A DNA stretch of 64,000 nucleotides from Sphagnum compactum. Its lineage: Eukaryota > Bryophyta > Sphagnopsida > Sphagnales. A program made the position numbers and the translations under genes. The DNA lies in contig OZ234499.1 of assembly GCA_965153455.1 (NCBI GenBank), positions 3,455,577 to 3,519,576 of the forward strand, in the 5' to 3' direction. Shown here one piece after another: positions 36,704-51,110 of this stretch. Each line of letters opens with the position of its first letter. Positions within the stretch are counted from its first letter, which is position 1. The notes beneath the pieces were generated by a model. It worked only from the letters and a program-made list of their open reading frames with translations, was not told the origin of the DNA and made no database searches.

Positions 36704-39700
36704 GAAAGTTCAACTTTGGCCAAAGCATATGGGATAAAGTGTGGTGCTTTGGGAACATCTTGAGAAACTCTTTGAGAACTTGAGGAACTCTTTGAGAACA
36801 CAATGGGAACCCCAAAAAAAACAATACATCCCAATGACCTTATGTGTTACAAGTCTATGAATTTCCATTTGTTCCACATTTGGAAACCCAATGTTCCCAA
36901 CATTTTCCATCGTGTTTATGATGTTCCTACCATTCCTCGGACCTCACGTTGTATGTACATAATATTTTTCCCAACTAAAGGTGGTTGATTTTCGAAGCTC
37001 ACAATGCATTTCTCATAACCACCATGGTTTCCTTACAACTTAATATGTTTGACCAACACAAATCTCTACTCGTCCTTAAGCATTTTTTTTTGGGTGGTTT
37101 ATCTAGAGAATCCATCTTCAATTGTAGGTTAACAACATCAATCTTATGACATCATTGGGGAACTTTGGGAATATTATGCAAACAACAATGAGAAATTTTG
37201 GGAGGCTTTGTCAAGGAAGTTTGGGGGAAAGGGTTGGAAGAAGTGAAGAATCAAGAAAGTGAAATTATTCATGCCCATTGCCAAAAAGGATATATGCAAT
37301 TTCATTTTCATGCCAAAAAACATTATTACTTCTTGTGCATTGCCAAAAATGATACACAATAATTGCATGCAAATTGAATGGTTTTTGCATGGCATGATTT
37401 TGTTGAACAAAATGGGCAACAAACTAAATGGTGTGAATTTTAGTTTTTATCCTTTTATTTTTCAAGAAATTTTTTTAAAAGTCAATAATGAACCCCTTGT
37501 GGGCAGCCCAAAAAAAAAACAAGAGTTAATATACTCTGCCCACTTAAAAGGAATTGGGGATGAAATTTTCTTCTACCCAGCAACTCTTTCAAAAAATTAA
37601 CTTGTGTCTACCTATTCACCCATGTCACTAAATTTGCCACCATGGCCCCCAAAAATGAGCATGCCCCCCACCCTCCCTCCGCCCCCCCCCCTCCCCGAAA
37701 TATTTTCTCGGGCAACGACCAAATACTTAATCTGCCCAATTCTATTTAATTTGAGTACAATGAAAATTATTGCATATTCACAATATCTGCCCCATGCAAA
37801 CCCTTGAGTTCATAAATATTCCTCCATATCTTGAATAATATGGTGTATTGTCATAGTAGCTATTGCAATTCCTTTTTCTTTTTGGTTTTTTGTTACATTA
37901 TTTTCCTAGGGTTAGGTAAAGGAGCATGTGTTGCACTATAGGTGATAATTTTCTTTTCTTTTTTATTTTTATTTTTTTCTTATAGAGATATGTTTTCTCA
38001 TCAAATTCACCATTGGAATTTGGTTATATTCTCATTTACATCTATGTATATATTATCATTACAATATACATTTTTGACATAACAAGGGATGGTTTTCTTT
38101 TTGAAAAATCATAGTGTTTTTCCTAGTAGGGTAGGTAGGTAGGTAGGTAGGCGTTGTGCAATACCCACCATGTGCCCATACTACATAGTCATAGTGTAAG
38201 TTGATGAAAGTTTCATATGCGTGAACAAAATGGACCCCTCACCAAACCCTAAATTGGGCAAATTGTGGATCACACACACACATTAGAGATATCTTTAAAG
38301 TGATCCCCTTCCCTTTTGGGCCCTTCTTTCATCCCCTCAACCTCTCTTTCAATCTCGAAACATTTGTTATCCGCAAAGCAATGAAATTTTTATAAAATAT
38401 GGGTATAAAAAATGCTGGAACTGGGGATCAAATTAAATGCATGAGGTTCAAGAGTAAATTATAGTAAAAAAAGAGGGGATGAAACTCAGGTTTGGGCCAA
38501 ATTGGGTGCTCATCTGAGTTTGAGTTCTCATTGAAACCCAGTGTACTTTTTTTCACTGTTTTTTCAAAATCTCACCCCCTTTATTATGACCAAACAATGG
38601 GGACTGGTACTCTGTTTGGCCTTACTTTGCAGATATCTCAATTGTCTATACATTTTGGTGGCCAAAACTCCTTCCCATGTTTATCATGATTTTGGGGGGG
38701 TTTTTTTTTTTAAAACAAAAAAAGGGGCACCAAAAATGGACCAAATTTGGTCTTTAAAATTTTATAAGTTTTAATTATATAAGTGGCCCTTTACAATTAT
38801 GTCGGGATCTCAATAGCAACTTCATAAGAAACTGGTTCTCATTGGCACCCTATTTCTACCAAGTTAGAAGGGAATTAACAACCAACCTTAAGGTCATTGG
38901 GCCAATTATTTTTTCACAAAATTTAACTTTTCTCAATTTTTCAATTGTAAACGAATCTCCTTAAATTAACGAGTATTTATATTTTTAAATATATCCTTTC
39001 AATCTTCATTTGTGATTTAACAATCCTTAAGTTTTGATGGGTAAAACAATCCAACAACAGGAAATATGGTCTCATGTTTCGCCCCACCATTGAATAGGAC
39101 ACTTGATATCATCTCAAAATCAAAAGTTTTTTGGTGACAAGTTCCATAGCAAGTTCATTTGTGTTAATTATCATTTCAAAGATATCCAAACTATAGTCTA
39201 CATCAAATTTTTTATTTAGGATTGTATTTTTAAATTCAACCAAAGGGTTTAAATGATGATGACATTTCAAAAACATAAGATATAAGGATTTTTTATCATA
39301 TTCTTCAACAATGGTCACACATTTTTTATGACCAATAAATGAAAATATTAAATTAAGGTCCTTAAATTATTCGTCCAATGTGAAGGAGAATATGTTATGA
39401 ACTATTATTTTTTTCGTATTTCTTCAAAAATGGAAAAAAATAATTCAGAACGTCACAAACTTCGTTTTTGATGTTGGAAACCAAATAAACAATTTGGAAA
39501 CAACGATTAAATCCTCTTCCAATAAGTTAGCAAAGGAAGTTGAGAATTCAATTTCTACTTTCAAATTCAAACTTGTGAATATGGTAAAATGTAATGCAAC
39601 AAATAACAACCACTAACCCTAAGATTAGTTCAAAAGAAAAGCAAATACAATAAGAGAAAAACAATCAACAATAATTTGGAAAATGTGCCATGTCAAAAGA

Positions 39701-41440
39701 GGTGACACTTGATCAATCATCCTCACAACATTCGACATGCTATAACATAGAATAATAACCTTTTGAAACTACAAAACTTCTTGAAACATGATGAGTTTGT
39801 CACCAAACCAATCAAAATAAATGAGAATATTAAACGATATTAATTTTCACAAAAAATCAAACCAAAAATGACATATAAAGATTTTTGCATTGAAATTTCA
39901 AACATAACTTTATCTTCACTAAGGTACTAAATTTCTTTGGGCAAATACTAGAATAAACACATGTTATATTCCATTATTGTTACATCTTCCAAAATTTTAA
40001 AAGTTAAGTTACACACTTTTGTAGGTCCCTTGTGTAGATTTAATAAATAAATATTTCAAACCATAGTAATTTTTTTCATCTATTATTGCATATTAAGATG
40101 CTTTAAAAAATGCATGGTCAAAACAACTACCTCCAAACTTAATATTTCACAACTAAATGAAAGCAAGAAAAAAGGAACCAAACAGTGTGTGGATAATCCT
40201 TAAAAACTATTTTGTGAAAATTTAAAAAATCACCATGGGAACACTATATATCAAAAAAATTGTTTTATTTTTTAAATAAGTTCTTATACTTTCAAAGTTG
40301 TAAATATAAAATTTTCATGAAAATTCACCATGTTTCAAGAGTCCTTTTATATGTTTAAAACACTCAAGAAAAGCATGTGGACATGTGTTTTTTTGTATCA
40401 AATGTCTTTTTCTCTTATCAAATGTTCACCAAATTGTTTCAATTTTTTTGTGAACTTTAATATATTCCACAAGAAGGGATCCATGTGTTCAAAACATTCA
40501 AAAAATAAAAATACATATACCTTTTTAGACTTTAATATTCAAATGTCCTTTTACATTATTATAATTTTGAAATTATAATCATGGTTCAAAATAAGGTTAT
40601 AGATTTGACGATAATGTAAGGCTTGATGCAAACAAGTTTGAGTTTTTATCATGTTATATGTCATATGTGGCCTCAAATTTTATATTCAATTTTAAAAATT
40701 GTGTGCAAAATGCAATATAAACCAATAAAAAACTGCCACATGGAAAATGTAGTCCTTAGAAAGGATTTTAACATTGGCACAACTAGCTCTTTTTTTCTTG
40801 TTTTCACCCAACTTACAACTAATTTTAGAACAAAAATTATAATGTTTAAGCTAAATCTTTCATCTTTCGCATAAACAATGATTTTCTTCCTCAAATCATA
40901 TTGTTCCAACCATTGAATTTTATTTTTGGCAAAATATTGTCATATTGGTTTTGTAGCTTTAAATGGATCATTAGTAATATGTTTTGACTACCAATTGGGT
41001 TTCAAAAAGCTAACCACAAGTGCAAATTGAACTCCTTTTGCCATTTTCAAATCAAAGCTTGTAGTTGCAAAATAACATTATGTCAATGTTGGCAAAACAT
41101 TCAACAATTTTGTCTTTTCCACCAACTCAAACATAATCTCTTAGGAAGATTGTTTTCTAAAAGGAAATAAATCACTTGGACACAAATGCATAATCAATTG
41201 CTTTAAACATGCATTTTCCACAAGTTATATGGGTAAATAATTTTTGACAATTAAAAGGCCAATATCTTCCAGAAAACATCTTTTGTAACAAGTGAGTTGG
41301 AGACTAAACTTCCAAATACCTTAGAAATATTTTTTTGTTGGTTTTGTCTCCACTTCTCAAGCTCTTAGAGCAAAATTCACTTTCTTCTCAAATGTTTTTG
41401 CAATAATAAAAAGGTTTACATCCATAATTTTCTCATTGTA
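36704..41440. other. Gene-poor AT-rich stretch
   Basis: Only short frames in homopolymer-rich sequence. Nothing recognisable as a protein family or RNA. A 69-codon minus-strand frame at 39109-39318 lacks identifiable motifs. Confidence 0.4.
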
Positions 41441-41699
41441 ATTACATTATGCCAAAATTTGGCATGTATTACTTCACATATGACTATGATTGTAATCATT
41501 TACGGCATTAGGAACTAATTTGAAATTATGGCTTTTGTCATTAATCATATTTTTCGTCCTTATCATTTATGCCATTTGCCATGTGACTTTTGTGATTACA
41601 ATCAACACAAACAATGGCTTTTATAACTATAATGAAAAATATATAGTCAAATAACAGGTTTTTTTGGTTTATGAAATTAAAAATGCGTTTATGTATAGT

Positions 41700-42210
41700 A
41701 AAGTCATGTGGATAATCTAGCTACCTACTTATTAACCTAGGCAACTGGGCGAGGTTAGAGACCTAAACAACATAAATTAAGTTTTAAGATTAAGCTACTT
41801 AGGCTAAGTAACCTAAAAGCATAGGCTAGGCTTCTTGCCTAGGCTACTTAACTAGGAAACCTAGGCTAACTAAGAATAAACATGTATGTTGCAAGTATGA
41901 ATACTTGAACCCTTCACATTGAAAGACCAAATTTTTAACCATTGCACCATGTTCATAATTTAATATGTTTTGTCATCCTATGATTATGAATTTTTTTTAC
42001 AATGTACCTAGCCTACCTACATCATACCTAGTGTACCTACCTAGCATACGTACATAAGCTGCTTAGCTTACTTAAGCTACCTACTTAACTTACATATCTA
42101 CCTACCTATTTACTTGACTTAACCACCTACCTAAATAATCACAAATAGTCTACCCATGTACACTACCTAATCATGTTAGCCTATTTACCTACCTAACTAC
42201 CTATACCTTC
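41700..42210. repeat. Degenerate CCTA/TAGG array
   Basis: Dense runs of CTACCTA, CCTAGGC and ACTTAGGCTA occur on both sides of a tRNA-like module at 41899-41949. A similar TAGG/CCTA array lies at 52764-52985 inside the CACTA-like element. Confidence 0.65.
41899..41949 (-). mobile_element. tRNA-like promoter boxes, possible SINE remnant
   Basis: On the minus strand, TGGTGCAATGGTTA (41949-41936, A-box-like) is followed by GGGTTCAAGTATTC (41912-41899, B-box-like) at tRNA-type spacing. No cloverleaf or anticodon stem is convincing, so this is not called a tRNA. Confidence 0.3.
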
Positions 42211-42499
42211 CAATTTATTTCCCCTTGTATTTAATTATTTATTTCGATTTTTAGAATTATAATGTTTTTAATTGTTAGAATTGGTCAAAAAGGGTCAACA
42301 AAATAAATCAAACAAGTTTTACCACCTTAAAATAACTATAGTGACGTATTCATAACCATTTTAGTCATGTGGTCATAATAAATACTACAAGTGATTAATT
42401 AATCATTTTACATGTCATATACAAATACATGACAAGTTTGAGAATTAGTTACAAACTTTCCAAGTCATGAATATCATGTTTTGATATAATGTTAATCCA

Positions 42500-44950
42500 T
42501 TTAATTTATATAATTAATCATTTCCTTGCTTTAGCTTTTGGTTACAATTAAAATTGGACTATTTTAACAAATAATACATTGTATAATTTGTGCATAAGGA
42601 ACATTCACATCTTTGTTGTCATTGACACCAAAATGTTTTTTTTTGTTGTTCTTTTACATTTTTTGGATTTGTGCTAAGTTTTGTTTGTAGACTTATATCC
42701 TCTCCAAATTTGCAAAGGTTATTCTTCTTCCATTGCTATTCCACTCTTGAATATTTCACATATTGACTCATTTTATTTTCATTCTTAGGAAATTATTTCA
42801 TTTTTCAAAAGAAAATGTAGCTCAAAGAGTTGAAAAAAAAAACGCCGTATGATCTACCAAATTACTCACATTTCTCTCCTTTCACCATTGTGCAAAAATT
42901 GCAAGTAAAACAAACCTAAGTTCTTCGATACCAAAGAACCCATCAGGTTTTCATGTTTTTTTAAAAAAATTAACCAGTTTTAATTTTTTAATTTAGAAAA
43001 AAAGAACAATAAACCCTATATGTAGTTCTCCAATAATTTTTGTGTAATTGGAGGCCATGTTAGCCAACAAATTTTCTCCTCCACTGATTGGGGGATTTTA
43101 AAAAAAAACATAATTGCATTCCGTTCTTTAAAATACCCCCAATATTTTCAAATTTTCCATCATACCCAAAGGGTACCCACTGGGTATCAGAGGAAAAGAA
43201 AATCAGAGTGGTTCTTTAATCTTTAAAATGGATAGTGAAAACCCATGGCCATGGGGCATTTACCCTACACTTTAAGTGCAACTCTAAAACCCTAACACCC
43301 ACAAACCCTTCACCTAAAACCCCTCTTCCTTGTGAGCATATTGGTTGATCTGGATTTGTTACTACATGTACTATTAAATAAATAAATAAATAAAATTTAA
43401 TATTTGGGTGTGACTCCATATGTCACAAGATATCTTGCTTTGACTTTGACCTAATTATTAGGTCAGACCCCAAAAAAAAAAAAAAACTATTATGAAATTC
43501 CTTAGGCTTTCTTCCAACATCATTATAAACATATTTGTGAAATACAAAGTGGATATGTTTTCACTGCAAAAATCTGCCCTAATTTTTGTAGTGTATTTAT
43601 TCGACCATATTGTCAGGTGTAAGAAAGAAGAACTCACTCGGCAAACAATTTTCCAGGATCTTACAAAAATGGAAGAAATCTTGAACAGTTAAAAAGGCGC
43701 ACATCCTTTTGAGAAATTAGGGCAGATTTTTATATGTTGGAGAAGGGTAGGGGTCCTCGTGCTTTTCCTTGTTCTTCTTTTAGTGCCCATCACTTGGGCT
43801 ACCATCTCGTACCTAGGGCACCTCAAAAACATGGAAGGACCTTTGGCCCGACCCTTGCTGACACCCAATTACAGCATATAAGGCACCGTCCATTTACACT
43901 GACATAAAGTACCAAGGGTTTTATGAGATATACCACACTAAACTTCCCAAGAGTCTGAGAGAAGCATTTATGGAAAAAAATGACAAATTGTTACATCTCT
44001 AAACACCAATATCCCTTTTGGATGTGGGTATATATATATAGATAGATATCGATATTATAGTGAATATTCAAAAAATTTAATATAAATATATAACTTAGAA
44101 AATTTCTCTCTAGTTTAAGGGACGTTTTCATCGTTCACTTGTCATGGATTTCATACGACATTTTGTGCTTTCAAATTTTGAAATCACAAAACTCCCAAGA
44201 TTTTGTCATAGTTTTGTTGTCTAGGTAGTGTAGGTACGAAGCAACAAGAAAGTTGCAGAGTCGGGCCCTATGGGTGATTCGGACTTCCATGTGGGCGGTT
44301 ATCAGAAACAAGGGACATACCCCTGGCGGATATCAGGGCGGTTCTTGAAGTTCATAGCTGCACTTTTCCCCCAAAAGAACCAAAAGAACCAGTTTCATAT
44401 TTGCCTCCCCACCCAAAAAAAATCTACACATGGACTTGAAGAAGAGCTGAAGAAGAAGAAGAAGAACAATCAATTCCTCATCATCAGCAAGGAAATCATG
44501 AAGTTCATGTATGATTCTTCCCACCCACAATACATAACACACATTATTATTCCATTTCAACTGACCAACAACACTCATACAACCCAACTATCGTATATGT
44601 TATGATGATGATCACAACCATCATCATCATCATCATCATCATCCATCATCCACACTTAGCAACCAGGTGAAAATATACGGACAATATTTGATTTTGACAA
44701 AATCTACTCACAGATCCAATTCTCACCAACTTTTGCATTGGAAAATGAAAGAATGTGTTTTTTGCTCAGAAACTCAGAATTTCTTTGCAGAAAGAAGAAA
44801 ACAACCTACATATATATATATATATATATACTTGGGCATCATGTCGGTGATCTGATGGAGAGGATCCCCACTGCTGCTGCTGCCTGCAGTACATGGTGAA
44901 ACCGTATAGTGTAATTATGGAGTGCATCAAGGGAATGAATTATGTATATT

Positions 44951-44995
<45 letters not shown>

Positions 44996-47900
44996 TGTTG
45001 ATGACAACACCCTTTTCACAGCTGCTTGCAGGGTTGAGAGTTATAATTTTGAGTCTCTCAAGGATGTTCATTTGAATACAATGAGAGCTCTGACAATTTG
45101 CAAAAAGAAAAAGAAAAAATTGTTTGGTCGTAACTTATTCCCCACTCATCATGTTCTCAACAACAGATTTGTGAGCATCCGTCTCTGTGTGTGTGTGTGT
45201 GGAATGAGTAGTTAGTTGCCAGCCAATGTGCTACCGCAATGATTTTTAAAAAACTGTACAGAAAACCACAGACAAAGGGAGATGGTTAGTGAGCAAGTTT
45301 AGTACAGTTCCCACAACACCACTTCCTCAACCACCTTCTCTCTCCTCCTCCTCCTCCTCCTCCCTTCCCCCCTACTCACAACTGTTTGTTTAAATAACTG
45401 TTGCAGCTTCTTTCTCTCCTGAAATGATGATGAGAATAATTTTCTGAGAATAAATCTTTTCTCTGAACCCTGGCACACAAGAAGAAGACCCAGGCAACAA
45501 ATTTTTAAGTCCCTTGTGTACTACACAAAACTTGGATGGATATTCTTGATCAGATCCTGGAATGGGTTGAGAGCCCTAGTATTATTATCACAGCTTTGAG
45601 TAGTACTTACACACCATAGCACAAGGGCTCCCCCAACCACCAGCTCCCCCTCTCACAACTTTACTCATCAAATTGGAATTTGGCAGCTGCAAAGGTCTTT
45701 TCTTTTATTTGCAAAGTTAAATCTCTCTCAGATTTGTGATTTTCTGTAACAGTTTACAAACAACAACACTCTCCCGCCCCATTTCCAAGAACTACCCACT
45801 TTCTTTCATATAAGTCGTGAAATGCACCCAACAAACATGCATGCAGCATATCTTGAAAAGAAGCAACGATTGTTGACATGCACAACATTCACCTACTGGT
45901 ATATCTGGTTATGTGTTGGCCTAGTCGAAGGTCGTGTTTAGTCAACATAACAACTATTGCTCATGAAAAACACGTCATGAAGATCACCACATTGCTAGTT
46001 TAGAGTTGTTCAACACTTCAAATAATTTTTGCACAACTTCGTCAACATTCTTTGCTTCCTTCTCTCTTGGTTAACCCAAAACACCATTGGACATAATGAA
46101 TGCTCTTTTCAATCACCCCAACACCTACCAATACCTCCATCCTTCCTCTTTATACTTTGACCTTCTTAGTACATTCATGTCATAAACCTCTCTTCATCTT
46201 CTCCATTCCAATGTATGGACTTTAGTGCATTTCTTTCTTAAACTCATGAATATTGGAGGGTGACAAAATAAGGGGTTGTGTGTGTTGCTAGTTTTGTGTT
46301 AGAATGCAACCCTTCAAGGGCACACTACCTTTTAGTGAGCCCTTAGAGCAAGCCTTGATAAGGCCAAGATCTAGGAACTAGTGCGTAAGGCACCTTAGCT
46401 TCTCTTGTGCAAAAAAATTGCAAATGTTGACAATCTCGCATTTGTAGAACAAGCCTTTTCAAGTGCAAATTTTGGCAATTGGCATCAAAGTGGAATATTT
46501 TCAAACATGATATACCTCCCACTAGGTAGAAAGGCCAAGCAAAACCCTTAAAGTGTATTAAGAATTGTGTCAACTAGTAGATGTGCCCTTATTAAGCTCA
46601 CCCAATACCACTTCCTTGACATTAAAACTAAAGTTCTATCATAATGAGGTAAACCCAAACAAACATAATCAACACTAGTGCATTCAACACACGTGAATTG
46701 TTGCTAACTATACCTTCCAATCAAATAGCAAGGAATGGATGGAGGGTGACAAGATTAGTAAAACATTTTCACATTGGTTCCACCCTATTCCCAAGTATTA
46801 ATGAAAAGGTTGGTGGGATTGCTTACATTTGGTGGGCCTTCTTCAAAGTGATTGGTGGGGCTGAAAACATTTTTTTATGAATGTCTTATAATGTATACAT
46901 CTTGGTTTGACAAAATTTTCAATATAATGAATAATGAATTGATGGCATTAATGTTGTTAATGTTCTCATATTGGCAATATTAATTTGACAATATCACATT
47001 CATGACACTATCTCCTTCATGGAAGCAATTATTTCATCCCTTTACACAAACACGAACTCCAAATAACAATAATTTGCGTAAACTTGATGAGTAGTCTAAT
47101 CAAATTTTCACAAGTATAAGCATAAGTTTTAGAACAATTAAAAAACTTACAAATTAATTTATAATGTTATGATACATTTTGAAACTTGTATATAAATTAA
47201 CATAACTCCAACCGTACACAAAAATAAACATGAACAAGGATGTGAAATATGCAAGAAATGCCTAAACCAAAATTGAATCCATTAATCCATAAGATGAAAA
47301 TTTAAGAGTTCACATGGAATGAAATGAACAAAGCTATAAAACAAGGTCAAATATTTGATTGGTGACAAGCGTTCCAAGAAAGCTTTCATGACCTAGTCCT
47401 TAAAAAAATATAAACAGAGGTAATGTAATTCATTATCTTTTGTTTAAAGTATCACGTGGCACCACCATAGTCTTGTTCACCTCTTTTCATGCTTTTTATT
47501 AAAAATATTTTTGTGCATATTTTGCATCCTTCATGGCCATTTTCCATGTATAATTATTGTTTGATCTTTACTTGTTATACTTTATCACAACCTTTATGTG
47601 GTCCATCATTAATTTGCTTTGGAAGTGATAATTTTTGTAATGTGACATTGTGTGGGTAATGAAAAATATATTTTGCCTTTGCAAAAAATGTAACATGACT
47701 AAATAAACATTTTAACGTATTTTTGAAGTTGTGGCCATCAATAGTGTTAAATGTTTTTTTATTACATCCAAATGACCTATAGTTTAGTGGGGGGAGGGGG
47801 ACTAGGGGTGATTCATACCAATGTTGAGCAACTTATTGAATTTTCAAAAAATCATTGACAAGTTCCTTCTTTTAGTTTGGTGGAGAAATGATGAAACTTT

Positions 47901-50790
47901 TGCATGGTTGGAATTTTGAAAAAGTGAGCCCCAATGCTAAGAAAAATGCCTATTTATGAAATACATAATTCTAGCAAGATATGAAAGCCAACATCTTGCG
48001 GGGGTTGTAATCACAGGGGCCCCCATGGGGTGCAATTGAATAGATGATTAAAGTCTCTAATTTGTTTAAGTTATGTATATTCTAGTCGATTCTTAGTCCA
48101 AATGTAGATGTAATCTCAACCAAATTTAACCATGTTCCTTTTTTAATTTAGCATGGAAATAATAAAATTTTGATGTGGTTGAAAATTTGAAAAATGAACC
48201 CCAAATGCAAAGAAGGATATTTGAAATTTCCCCCATCTTATAAGGAGAGGGAGTAAAAGGATTTGTTGGCCAAGGAAATCTTTTTTTCTTTTGGAAAATC
48301 AACCATTTAACACATTATACACTTCAATTTTAGAAAAAAAAACTTCAGCCATTTTTTGGTTGCGACGTGGAAGTAGGTTTGGATTTTTATATTATTAAGT
48401 CAAAATTGGGGGTGGGTACAAAGAATCTAGGATTCTCCAAGGCATAACTAAGTTTTTTATTATGAAATGACCTTTGACGATAATATGCATATATACCTAG
48501 TCCAAATTTTTTTGGCAAAGGACTAACATTAGATTAAAAGGCCCACCCAAGATTGCTTCATACATGTGTGCATCTTTGAACTTCAACATTGATTCAAATC
48601 AGTGTTAATCTATAAACAATTAATCATGTGAGATCAAAAGATTACCTTCGAACACCCCATCACATCTTCAAGGACTATCATCACGATTATGTTTAAAGCA
48701 TGTTAAGAGATATGCACCTTGATACCTTTTAACCATAGAAATAAAATTATTCAACTTTGATATAAAACCTTTTAGGTGCAATTATTTCTATTTAAGCTCC
48801 TTATCTTTTTTAGTTTTCAAAAAAATTATTGTCAGATCTTTCCATATTGTTTGTTTATTTAGACACAACATCTTGCAAAAGTGCAAAAGCAAAGATTTTT
48901 TAAGAGTTAGAAAAATGTCCAATTGTTGAAATTGTTTGTAAGATTTTACAAAATAATAGTGATAATGCAAATGAGGACTTGAGGTCCATACTAGGGTTGA
49001 TGTGCATAATGACAATTCCAACAATGGAAAATTGTACATATCTTACATTTCTCAAAATGGATATGTTTACAATTTACATGTGCATTCCCATAGTTGAATG
49101 AAATCCATTTTCAACAAAATTTGAAAATGTCACTTGTTGCATTTTATCATATATTATTTTGGTTAAATCTCATCAAAATTTCACAAAATTTTCTATTGCA
49201 TAACAAGCACCAATATTACAGTTTTGACTTATGGTTGTTATTTTCACATTTTGGCAATATGGAAATTGCAGCATCTATTATGGATGTTTGAAATGCGTTT
49301 GGTAGTTTTGAAAGTTTTATGCAATTGTTCGTGGATTGATGAATGTTGGAATCTTCTTCGACCTTTTAAGACCATGTTGTCAAATGGCATGTAATCTCAA
49401 AATGTCAATTACTCAAGTTACAAAATACAAACCTAGTTCATTGTTTCTATTTATGATTGGCATTAGTTAATGGAACCTTGATTCTATACATTTTGAGCCC
49501 ATAAGACATGGAAAAAACCATTACATCAAATAATCAAATTATGCAATTTACCTATGATGATCTAGTATGTTCATCGAAGAATGATTTTGCACATGGTGAT
49601 TGGGTTTCTGAAATCTTGTCATGATAGCCATGTTTCCACAAATTTGAAAATGTGGTCAACAATTGGGGTTTTTTTTCATTTTTATGGTGTAGCTTATACA
49701 TTGACAACCATTCACAAGAGGCTTTAGCTAGATTGCCTATAGGACATGTAGGACAATAAAACAAATTTGTTATCTTGTTGTTTAGTGACATGTTAGAACA
49801 AGTGTTCTAAATCTAGTGGACCCCATCCCAAAAACCTTGATTTTCTAGTGAAGATTTTCAAATCTTCCCAAAAAACCTTTGTAGGGATCACAACCCAAAT
49901 TGTTTTTGACATTTTGGCAAAATTTCACACCAAAAAAAAACATTGGTTGACACTCAATTTTATTTATTTATAATCATGAATACTTATTGGAAAAATATAT
50001 TTATCATCTTTCAACAATATGCATCTTAACATATAAGAACCAAACTTTTTTTAAAATTCACATTTCATTTATTTCCATGGAAAGTTATTTTCATTTTTGG
50101 GTGAAAGGATGGTAAAGTATGCCAATAAGGGATACTTGATTTTTTTAAAGAAAGTATCCATAAATTAAACCTCAATACATTGAACTCATGAATATGTTTT
50201 ATTTTAATGATCAATAAGAGGAGTTCTTTGACTTCATTGCATAATATTATAAAATTGCATGTTTTAATAACATTTAAGTACATTTTTAAAAATACAAATA
50301 TAGAAAAATATATGTCCCACTTTTGCTTCAAGTATATGAAAGTATGGTGAAAGTACAATTGTAATTGGATTTTTTATACTTTCAAATGGATAAAACAATA
50401 ATATGTTTTTTAAATATTATAATCATAATCTACCAAAGTCTTTGTATATAAGTATGTTTGGAAAATTTGAAAACTTGGATAATTTGAAACATATTTTTCA
50501 TCCATTTTTGTTATACTAAAATTCTTCACACTTTATGTGTAGCTTACCATAAATTCAATGGAGTGCACCATTGCTTCATAAAGAAAGTCAAAGAAATTTT
50601 GAATAGGTTTTTCATCTTTATGCTATGGATGTGATTCTAACTACATGGTGGCATATTTTTTTGTTTTGCTTTCACGTTTTTTGTTAAATGATGTGCAAAA
50701 AACATATTGGTTACTTATTGAAATAACAATAATTTATTTAAATCTAAATATGAAAATTCGAATTAAATGATAAAAATACCTAAAATATTT
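42500..50790. other. Gene-poor stretch
   Basis: No intact gene recognised. A slightly GC-richer patch at 44860-45700 with (GA)n, (TCC)n and CTGCTGCTGCTGCC looks like former genic or promoter sequence but has no frame to support it. Diverged direct copies of a segment of about 90 bp (AATTTTGAAAAA.TGA.CCCCAA region) occur near 47868 and 48155. Confidence 0.4.
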
Positions 50791-50809
50791 TCACTGTTAA
50801 TAAAAACTA

Positions 50810-51110
50810 TTATATTATTTCAAATAGCATACCAAAGAAACCCTTTTATCTCACATGTTCCATATAATGTAGAAAGAAAAACTTACCCTAATATTATTTT
50901 GTGTGAAAGTTTAGAACAATGCATGAGAATCTTGAAATTAAAATTTCAAAGCTTGAGGGGATTAAAAATTTAAATTGAAACAAAATATGATTATAATAAA
51001 GTTGTTTTATGGATTCAAGCATGTGTTGCCTTGCATAACTTGCAACTACAACATTAATATGATCCATCTTGGGACATAAAAAATAATATAAAAGAAGATG
51101 ATGAAGATTG
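50810..51110 (+). pseudogene. PIF/Harbinger-like (DDE_Tnp_4) transposase relic
   Basis: Translation gives a C-terminal transposase-like string broken by stops: LEQCMRILKLKFQSLRGL, then VVLWIQACVALHNLQL, then YDPSWDI and an acidic tail. This follows the usual order of Harbinger-type nucleases: (E)xxxGxLKxRFxxLR, a tryptophan/ACxxLHN helix, then a DPSWD-like end. The usual glycine of the G-x-L-K motif is replaced. In-frame stops between the blocks show it is dead. No terminal inverted repeats were located. Confidence 0.5.

Noticed and set aside
43492-43692. 66-codon plus-strand frame ending QDLTKMEEILNS
   Set aside because: No family recognised, no splice partners, surrounded by AT-rich desert; not enough to call a gene.
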